A stretch of DNA of 64,000 bases from Trichostrongylus colubriformis. Lineage: Eukaryota; Nematoda; Chromadorea; Rhabditida; Trichostrongylidae. Below, one piece after another: positions 58,301 to 64,000 of the stretch. Both the position numbers and the translations under genes were made by a program. The notes beneath the pieces were generated by a model. The model saw only the letters and a program-made list of their open reading frames with translations. It did no database searches and was not told the origin of the DNA. Position 1 is the stretch's first letter, and each line of letters begins with the position of its first letter. The DNA lies in contig OZ022257.1 of assembly GCA_963978905.1 (NCBI GenBank), positions 8,764,509 to 8,828,508 on the forward strand. The letters run 5' to 3'.

Positions 58301-61300
58301 GCGCGGCTTCTCAGTCAAAGAGATTACAAAAGCATTCAAACCACATCGCGAGCATGTTCATCGAGTCATAAAATGCTACAAGGAGATTGGTGGAATCGAA
58401 AATTGTCGAAAAAAAATCGAAAAGAGGAAGACCAGAAAGAACGGTGAGAACCTCAGCCCTTCGCAAAACTGTCAAAGATAAACTTCGTCGTAATCCGGAA
58501 AGAAGTTCCAGAAAAATGGCGAAAGAGCATGAAGTCAGACGTTCTACCATGCAGAGACTAATCAGGGAAGATCTCAAATTGTTTCCCTACAATCGCCACA
58601 GGACAAAGGCTCACGGTTGGAATGAAAGCCTAAATATGACGAAATGGAAAAAGATGAAAGCGCATGCGCGCGGTGACAAGCTCAGTCGGGTTCTTCTCAC
58701 TGACGAGAAGATATTCACCATCGAACCATTCCGAAATGCTCAGAATCAACGGGAATTACTAGACAAGAGTTGCTGAAGCCGAAAAATTCATTCTCCGCAG
58801 TCCGTGATGGCGTGACCTGGTATTTTTGGTTGGGAGAAGACCAAGCTTGTGTTCGTCCCAAACGGAGTTAAAATCAATGCCGAAACTTATATAAAGCGAA
58901 TCCTAGAAGGTGCTGTCATTCCTTAGGCTAATGAATATGTAAAAAACACCGATTGGACTTCACAACAGGATTGGACGCCAGCCACAGTGCCAAGTAAACA
59001 CTGGAGTGGTGTGAGACGAGCCTTCCGGACTTTTGGGCTAAGGATGTTAGCCATCAAACCCACCCGATCTCAACCCATTGGATTTCGCCGCCTGGTTGAT
59101 TTGGGGCAAAAAGCCTGCTCCTTCAAGCACAAGTCACTGGATTCACTGAAGAGGGCTTCGGAGAGAGCATGGAACGAAATCTCGCCGAAAATGACTGCGC
59201 GCGTCCTAAAGAATTTCAGGAAGGGATTGGAAGCTTGTATTGAAGCTGGCGGCGGACGTTCCGAATGTGGTATGTAATTCCTTATGCAGAATTTTCTGGC
59301 GGTTCGAACAAACAAAAAGTTTTCTCATTCGCCCTAATTAGTGCAAACTTGTGGGTAGTTTTTTCCGTCACGTTTCATATAGACCACCCTGTCTATTGGT
59401 ACCTGAAGCAAAAAGATACTGATTTCGCATTTTTTTACCCGAATTCGCTGAGATATACCCCTCTCTTCTCGTCTGCTTGTTGAAAGCTCAGATTCTAGTG
59501 CTCATCGCTGACCTCTTAAGGTATCATCCCTTATCCTGTCCGATCCAATAGGACCCTCCCCCCCCCCACCCCACTGTTAAGTCATACGCACAGTGGACTA
59601 GCAAGCACTTTACCTTACCTTATACTGCCTTCACGCTGAAGAGGTATCCTTGACTATCGGTGAACCCTGAACGTCATCTTTTTGGTACCCAGTTTTTATG
59701 ACGCTCCTATCTCAGACGCAACGCTTCGCATGCTGGACGCGAACGTTTCGTCTTAATGGAACTCAGTCGATTCCATGTGTAGCAGCGGTATCATGGACAA
59801 TACCCCGGCAACATCAACCACGCCTCCCTTCGAAGCAAGCAGTAGTGAATATGCAGGCACAGTAAACTAGCAAGCACTTTACCTCACCATATATTGCTTT
59901 CACGCTGAAAAGGTGCTCAGGAATGGCCACAGATCAATTTTACTTACTTACGATCACCATAAATTCATCTGGACAGGTATATTTATTGTTCAGACCCTTT
60001 CCAATATTTCTGAGTTTTCTTCAGGTCATACGGGAAGGCAAAAGCAACTTGTCACGTAATTCCACACCCTACTTCAAAAGAGATCTGCGGTTTTTTGCAC
60101 AGGTGTGACTTTTTGCATAGTACTTAACTATTAGATTGATCGAAAAGTTTTGATAGGGTTGGGATTTTTTCTGTTTTATTTTATAACTCAGCAATCATGC
60201 AAGCTGATCAACATTATAACAACCATCGTTAGTTATAACATTGTCCACCTGACGGGTAGGTCAGCGATTCCGTTCTCATAGAACTGGGAAGATTGGGAAT
60301 TAAATAAGGTACCGACCACCTGTTCTAAATAGACGAATTGTTTTTGCTAGTAATCTGAGGGGACATTACCAGGTGAATAGGGTGGATGTGGAGCCGTGTT
60401 CCAACCTAGCTTCTTCAATTTTGCACGGGTCTTTTTACCTATGAGGGAGACCCGTGCAAAATTGGAGGAGCTAGCTTGAGACACGGTTCCACGTCCACCC
60501 TATTCACCTCATACCATACCCTCAGATTACGACTTGCTTCGGTCTCTCAAGGCTTTTCTAGCAGAAAAACCATTCGTCAACTATGACCACCTTGAACAAG
60601 GGGTTGGCAACTTATTTGACTCCCAATCTTCCCAGCTCTGGGAGGAGGGAATCGCTGACCTGCCCGTTAGGTGGGACAATGTTATATTAGGTTGATTCAT
60701 AATAAATCGGACAAATTGACCAATTTTAATCATTGTCGTACAACTTTTTTACGACAACAGGGATTCACTTGATATATACTCCATCATTATCGATGACCTT
60801 CTGCCACGGTATAGGCAGATCATGGATGCCCTTGCTCCAGAAGGCCGGAAGCTGGAGCTCGAAGAAGTTGCCGAGTGCCGCCTTGACCTCGTCGCGAGTT
60901 TCGAAGTCTTGGCCGTCCAGGTGGCGTTGGCTGTGGGAGAAAAGGTGGAAATCTGAAGGGGCCAGGTCTGGGGAGTACGGTGGGTATAGAAGTACGGTCC
61001 AACTGTACGACAGCAGCTCGGCCTTGGTCGATCTTGCGAAGTGCGGTCTGTGGAAGTAGACACGTTGTCGTGCTGGAAGTAGACATGTGACCGCCGCCGT
61101 AGCGAACTTTGGACATTGGCCTTCAATTCTCGTAATTGATGAACGTAGACGTCGGCGGATACTGTGGTACCTTCATCGAGCAGCTCCCAGTACTCTACGC
61201 CGTGTACGCTCCACCAACCGCGGTTTTCGTCTTCGATGGAATAGTCGCCTGACGCAAACTTCGAATGCTACAACTACAGTGTACTTCTGCCGGGGGCATA

Positions 61301-62735
61301 CTCCTTGTGAACTTCTATCAGACGTCTGCCGATATCCGCGGGTTCCTGGCCAGAGGACGGACGTTAATTAGCATTCACTTACTTGAGACAACCATATCTT
61401 GAGATTATAAAGGCAATAATAGATAAAAGTGAACCCGTCACCGTGAAATAATTTCTACAATACCGCTCGCGTCGGGGGAGTAATTTTCGCCTTGCGACGG
61501 TTTGTTCGCGAACAAACCGTCGCAAGGCGAAAATTACTCCCCCGACGCGAGCGGTATTGTACATCCCTGATCAACAGTATTCCATCTGATCGTGGCAGTG
61601 TAAATTTGTGTGTTTCCAGCCCATCTTCACACTTTCATGTGGAGTTAATATGTTTTCCAAATTCACAATTCAAAGCCTTGTTTGAGCATAGCAATTACTT
61701 AATGAAGGAGTAGAATAGGCTTTTTGAGGGCAACATGCGATTTTTATCGCTTAAAATTGTCATTTTAACGATGAGAGAGGAAATTAGTCTGCCTTCAAAA
61801 TACGCCGTACACTAATGTGTGAGGTTTTATCATAGAAGAACCGCTAGCTTCTAATTTCGGAGTTAGGAAAATTTTTACAGTACCCAATTAGTAGTCTGTG
61901 AAAGGTAAATGTTATTCAATTACTCGCTCACTTATGACGAAAGAGCCTAGGCACTTTCGGAAATGTCATAAAAACTGAAAGAAGCATGGGCAAGCAATAA
62001 TTGAAGGTGAGAATGTGGGCCAAATAAAGTCGGATGTGCCTGAGGGTAAAAAAAGAATATTTACAACTTTCACCTTGAGGTGGTGACCCACTTATTAAAA
62101 TTCGACATTTTATAGGTGGTTGAACCGTCGCATCGAGGCTAATGCAAAGCTTTCAACTTTCGCATTTTATTTACTTTCTGCGGAATAACCACGGTGTGAC
62201 GGTTTGCGCCCATTATTCCGTCGCCAAAAGTCGATTTTTCAAGAAAAAAAAATGTGAGCGGTATTGTAGATTAGGGTCGAAAGAGTCCTGGTCATTTCCA
62301 TAGCATGCCAAGTAGTCAGCCGTATGCTCCCACCCCACTGCTCGGCGGGTGATATCGGATGATATCCGTGCAGTGATCTCCCCTACCGATCACTACGCGG
62401 ATATCACCCGCTTCCATTGCGAGCGCATGGAAAGGTAGAAAATTTCTTCGAACGTGACTTGTCCGTAACCACAATAAGAACAGCTTGCAATCATTGTTTC
62501 AGACAATTTGTTCAACGGCTTTATTTACAATGACTGTGATCTGCTTTCACACAATATCACTGTCAGTCTCTGGAAGATTAGCCAGGTTTTGTGCGACAAC
62601 TCTCATCTGGGGAGTTAATCATTGTGGAGCAGGGTAGGTTATTGCTCCTCCTACAGGTCTTCATTCTATGTTTATCACCGTCACAGGCATAGAAACTATT
62701 GCACGGAAATGTCGCATTGCGGTCTTTTTCTATGA
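52381..62735 (+). CDS. Srx-family (serpentine receptor class X) chemoreceptor, seven exons
   Basis: Exons: 52381-52434, 52919-53079, 56054-56262, 57462-57622, 60025-60102, 62503-62633 and 62657-62735. Phases agree throughout; 873 nt, 290 aa. Motifs in order: N-glycosylation NRT near residue 9; GVVGVFVN (TM1); LKTSFGFLTVSHTISNAILT and WVAP (TM2); SIGQVTLIAQFGAYFSM then LNRFVCVFMPTGYAVVFSN (TM3 and loop); SCYFIFD, the C.F.SISL TM5 and LDIITLTKLHW; a basic loop ending KRDLRFFAQ; TICSTALFTMTVICFH (TM6) and ATTLIWGVNHCGAG (TM7). This is the Srx signature series. Exon 1 could instead end at 52423 and join 52890, giving a longer TM1 (296 aa). Intron 3 uses a GC donor (ATG|GCAAGT). The tail exon is the least certain. 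A T-tract/AG at 52366-52367 just before the ATG suggests trans-splicing. Introns 2, 4 and 5 hold mariners, foldbacks and a 106-bp palindrome. Likely a membrane chemoreceptor. Confidence 0.8.
53346..53570. repeat. Tandem duplication, two 112-113-bp units
   Basis: 53346-53458 and 53459-53570 both start ATACGGCATTAGGCCGCCTC and end GGATTCGGTCTAG. They differ mainly in a short segment (CTGTGTCGTC versus CTATGTCATC). Related to MITE family G. In srx intron 2. Confidence 0.9.
53796..53865 (+). other. tRNA-like segment (A-box GGCTCAGTGGTAG)
   Basis: CGTGGCTCAGTGGTAGCGC at 53801-53819 is followed after about 30 nt by GTAGGTTTACCCTATC. Same A box as 13257-13330. The cloverleaf is incomplete. Confidence 0.3.
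54380..55200 (-). pseudogene. mariner-family transposase relic
   Basis: Minus-strand pieces in several frames: an N-terminal region near 55130-55200, INRKKGIKDCFGSHHQSAES (54650-54710), AIVLHDMTPDRMFH (second catalytic D, HDNARPH type), VSMMTTKKT, and a third-D region decayed around 54500-54540. Many frameshifts; a different subfamily from the TTAGGTTGAG mariners. No intact terminal repeats found. It lies in srx intron 2. Confidence 0.6.
55421..55516 (+). repeat. 48-bp tandem duplication
   Basis: ATTACTATATTTGCCCGATT and ATTACTATATGTACCCGATT begin two successive 48-bp units that both contain TTTCAATGAATTACGATCAG. A short frame upstream (acceptor TTGCTTGCAG at about 55261, then AEFVLVKQDKSDL) reads through to 55414 but is not recognised. 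Confidence 0.8.
56708..57115. repeat. Foldback MITE, family C
   Basis: ATCGTTCACGGAAAAACGAG, TTACCCATATATTTACATTG and GGGCCGCATGCAAAGTTCCA at the left match complements at the right (TTTCGCATGCGGCC, ACAACATAAATATATGGGTA, TTTTCCGTTCCTTTAAC). The centre GTAAACAATCCCACTCTCCC corresponds to 26795. In srx intron 3. Confidence 0.7.
57945..58040 (-). repeat. Family B end fragment
   Basis: TACTCTCTAGTATCAAGGAA, then CGCTTCAGTACAACTCC and AAATATGACCC: decayed complement of the G-tract end, immediately left of the mariner at 58111. Confidence 0.45.
58111..59391 (+). mobile_element. mariner/Tc1-type transposon, near full length, dead transposase
   Basis: CAGGGTGGTCCACATGAAAT (58111) and CGTTTCATATAGACCACCCTG (ending 59391) are inverted ends; TA precedes the left end. 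1281 bp is the expected size. Plus-strand transposase begins about 58257 with a helix-turn-helix (HSAIVTIHKRGFSVKEITKA), shifts frame near 58400, continues KRGRPERTVRTSALRKTV and SRVLLTDEKIFTIEPF (first catalytic D in LTDEK), then VFVPNGVKINAETYIKRIL. A TAG follows at about 58924, then WTSQQDWTP (second D region, altered) and an altered third-D region near 59070. The end is KACIEAGGG. At least two frameshifts and stops, so inactive. It lies in srx intron 4. Confidence 0.88.
59392..60024. repeat. Direct-repeat pair CTAGCAAGCACTTTACCT
   Basis: GGACTAGCAAGCACTTTACC at 59594 and AAACTAGCAAGCACTTTACC at 59864 begin two 55-60-bp repeats (both then CTTTCACGCTGAA or CCTTCACGCTGAA) about 270 bp apart. 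The DNA between is not recognised. Confidence 0.5.
60230..60686. mobile_element. Foldback element, about 457 bp
   Basis: TAACATTGTCCACCTGACGG at the left mirrors CCCGTTAGGTGGGACAATGTTA at the right. GACCCGTGCAAAATT and AGGTGAATAGGGTGGA.GTGGA are mirrored around a roughly 20-nt loop at 60435-60453. Arms are about 200 bp, imperfect in the outer half. A truncated mariner abuts the right end at the TA 60685-60686. Confidence 0.8.
60687..61357 (-). mobile_element. mariner-family transposon, truncated at one end
   Basis: Starts TTAGGTTGATTCATAATAAA after TA. The other inverted end is missing; homology to the copies at 6261 and 14834 stops near 61357. Minus-strand frames include HVYFQHDN and a third-D region with LPRPGPFRF-type shadows of PYSPDLAPSD. 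Several frameshifts. In srx intron 5. Confidence 0.8.
61456..61561. repeat. Perfect 106-bp palindrome
   Basis: 61456-61508 is the exact reverse complement of 61509-61561, with no spacer. Ends are TACAATACCGCTCGCG and its complement. The terminal word resembles the GAGCGGTATTGTA end of family H at 62251-62265. The two ORFs here (both containing RRFVREQTVARRKLL) are the same codons read on both strands. In srx intron 5. Confidence 0.96.
61960..62268. repeat. Family H fragment
   Basis: GAGAATGTGGGCCAAATAAA, CACGGTGTGACGGTTTGCG, ATTCCGTCGCCAAAAGTCGA and AATGTGAGCGGTATTGTAGA match the right half of 21500-22165 in order. Confidence 0.6.
62346..62410. repeat. Hairpin, 18-bp stem with one internal mismatch pair
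   Basis: GATATCCGTGCAGTGATC (62361-62378) faces GATCACTACGCGGATATC (62388-62405). CGGGTGATATC further left can alternatively pair with GATATCACCCG. It lies about 100 bp upstream of srx exon 6. Confidence 0.7.
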
Positions 62736-62749
62736 CTGGAGCTGAACTT

Positions 62750-63035
62750 AAAGGCACCGGGAGGGGCTGGGAAAAATTGAGAACTGGGAATACATGTTTT
62801 TCGAAAACAAACCTTCTACTTCAGGAAAGGTGCTGTGTGGCGAAACTAGCATTGAAGAAGCGCAAGTCGGGGTCTTATTACGATTCCGCCTCGTCCTGCA
62901 GTGCTGCAGCCAGGCGTGTTGGCGGTGGGGAGGGGACATCGTTCGCGGCAAGCTGATTTGGCCTCCCCGCCCGTCTGCAGCCTGCCCCGGCCCCGGCTAG
63001 TGACGCAAAGGGGTGCGAGAGAGAAGGGGGTTCTG
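62750..63035 (+). repeat. Dispersed repeat family J (copy 2)
   Basis: AAAGGCACCGGGAGG, GTGTGGCGAAACTAGCATTG, TCGCGGCAAGC, GTCTGCAGCCTG and GGCTAGTGACGCAAAGGG parallel 26000-26310. GC-rich relative to its surroundings. It starts just past the srx stop, so it would be 3' of or within its UTR. Confidence 0.6.
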
Positions 63036-63780
63036 TTTCTATTTCTCCGTTTTTTTTAGCCGTTTTATCTCGTTCTTTCTCTACTGTTACATGGATGGGC
63101 ACCCCTACCTTCATATTTCAAAGCCTGCCAAATTTACCCCTAATAGATTGGTACCGTATGATTACGATTGACGGCCCCAGTATAGGCACAATATACCCGG
63201 AATCTGTCGAATTATGGGATCAGGAGAGATGAGAAAGGAGCCGTCTTCCTCATGACCCTCTTGGGAAGCGAGCGCATTTTTTTGAAAATTTTCCCCAACG
63301 CTAGAGTTGACGCTGTTTGATAGATTACTGCTTCAGATTTATCGTCATTGCTTTCAACAAAGACATACGACAGTATATTCTACGAATTGTACGGTTCACG
63401 GCACACACATCGACTAAAGTTTCATCAATGCGTATCGTTGCACACAGCAGATATTGAACTGGATTCAGCATCTGAAATCAACTTATCAGCAGTCTTCTTT
63501 CGAAAAAAATAGTGTGATAATATTATAAATGTATAATGAATAGTTGCCGACGTACAAGCCGTTTAATACCTGTGGCTCCCATATTCGAACCATATCCTTC
63601 ACTTCATGTACGTATGTCGTTTTAGTCTGTTTGTCGAATTCTACGCAAACATACTCTCAGTGGCTGATCCAGGGCAAAAGTTATTTCTAGCTGTTTTCGG
63701 CTGAAGGGTTTCACGGGGTATTGGGGATTCGTTGGTAAGACAACAGTTGTACTGATGTTCTGGGAAAGTGGTCATTCATC
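63036..63780. other. No gene recognised
   Basis: Spacer between the family J repeat and the terminal ORF. No supported feature. Confidence 0.3.
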
Positions 63781-64000
63781 ATGCTCAAATTTTATATTGT
63801 TCGATACTTTTACCTCACACTTCCACACCTCCTACCGGTGGACGCTCAGCAGATTAGTATGATCACCACCAACGTTGACGACTCTGGGTGGACGGATGCA
63901 CGGATGAAGACCAAGAAGAGGATGGTCGCACAGAGAAGTCAATTTATCACGACTACACACAAAATAAGAGCTTCTATCTTGCAGAGACGCAGCTCAAAAA
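63781..64000 (+). CDS. Possible 5' end of an ORF running off the right edge
   Basis: From the ATG at 63781 the frame stays open for 73 codons to the end of the window. It starts MLKFYIVRYFYLTLPHLLPV, a hydrophobic stretch that could be a signal or anchor, then DAQQISMITTNVDDSGWTDA and a basic segment (RMKTKKRMVAQRSQ). No family recognised. Open length alone is not proof; it could end just beyond the edge. Confidence 0.3.
   Translation, partial: MLKFYIVRYFYLTLPHLLPVDAQQISMITTNVDDSGWTDARMKTKKRMVAQRSQFITTTHKIRASILQRRSSK

Noticed and set aside
61379..61713. ORFs containing RRFVREQTVARRKLL on both strands
   Set aside because: Shadows of the 106-bp perfect palindrome.
1..64000. CRISPR arrays, bacterial operons, rRNA genes
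   Set aside because: Spliced metazoan gene structure throughout. No regularly spaced direct repeats with unique spacers and no rRNA-like conserved segments were seen. The regular array at 4.8-5.86 kb has conserved, not unique, spacers.

Overview
This 64-kb window looks like nuclear DNA of a clade V (strongylid or rhabditid, hookworm-like) nematode. The evidence is three kinds: multi-exon chemoreceptor genes of the nematode-specific Sre and Srx seven-transmembrane families, short TTTCAG acceptors with GTAAGT-like donors (plus likely SL trans-splice acceptors just before start codons), and a dense load of mariner/Tc1-type elements and foldback MITEs. The species call is inference from gene families and repeat style. 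No search was run.

The coding content is sparse and carried in small exons. On the plus strand there are two fully phased sre genes, at 17503-27814 (309 aa, six exons) and 35417-44036 (319 aa, six exons). They share almost identical exon lengths (207-210/82/216-219/182-200/140 nt), so they are tandem paralogues. An srx gene follows at 52381-62735 (about 290-296 aa, seven exons). On the minus strand near the left edge there are two more sre exons (8104-8304 and 1270-1488). Between them is a clean two-exon C-terminal part of an unidentified gene (2873-3513). The window is therefore part of a chemosensory GPCR cluster whose introns have been inflated by transposons.

Layout. 0-8.3 kb: minus-strand sre exons, the unidentified gene, a remarkable tandem array of seven acceptor/donor-flanked 40-52-bp boxes (4.8-5.86 kb), and an internally deleted mariner (6261-7131). 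8.3-17.5 kb: gene-poor, with a 1.1-kb long-inverted-repeat element and a second mariner. 17.5-27.8 kb: sre gene; introns hold a perfect 84-bp palindrome, foldback elements and other repeats. 27.8-35.4 kb: gene-poor repeats with poly-G tracts and an intertwined GC-rich inverted-repeat cluster at 32.8-32.95 kb. 35.4-44.1 kb: sre gene with a non-LTR (RTE-like) remnant and MITEs in introns. 44.1-52.3 kb: MITE, a snapback Tc1/mariner derivative, gene-poor. 52.4-62.7 kb: srx gene; introns hold two degraded mariners, a truncated mariner, foldbacks and a perfect 106-bp palindrome. 63.78 kb to the end: the start of a possible new ORF running off the edge.

The receptors would act at the plasma membrane/cilia of chemosensory neurons. 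No other pathway is visible. All exon joins were derived by hand from splice sites, reading phase and family motifs, and need RNA evidence.
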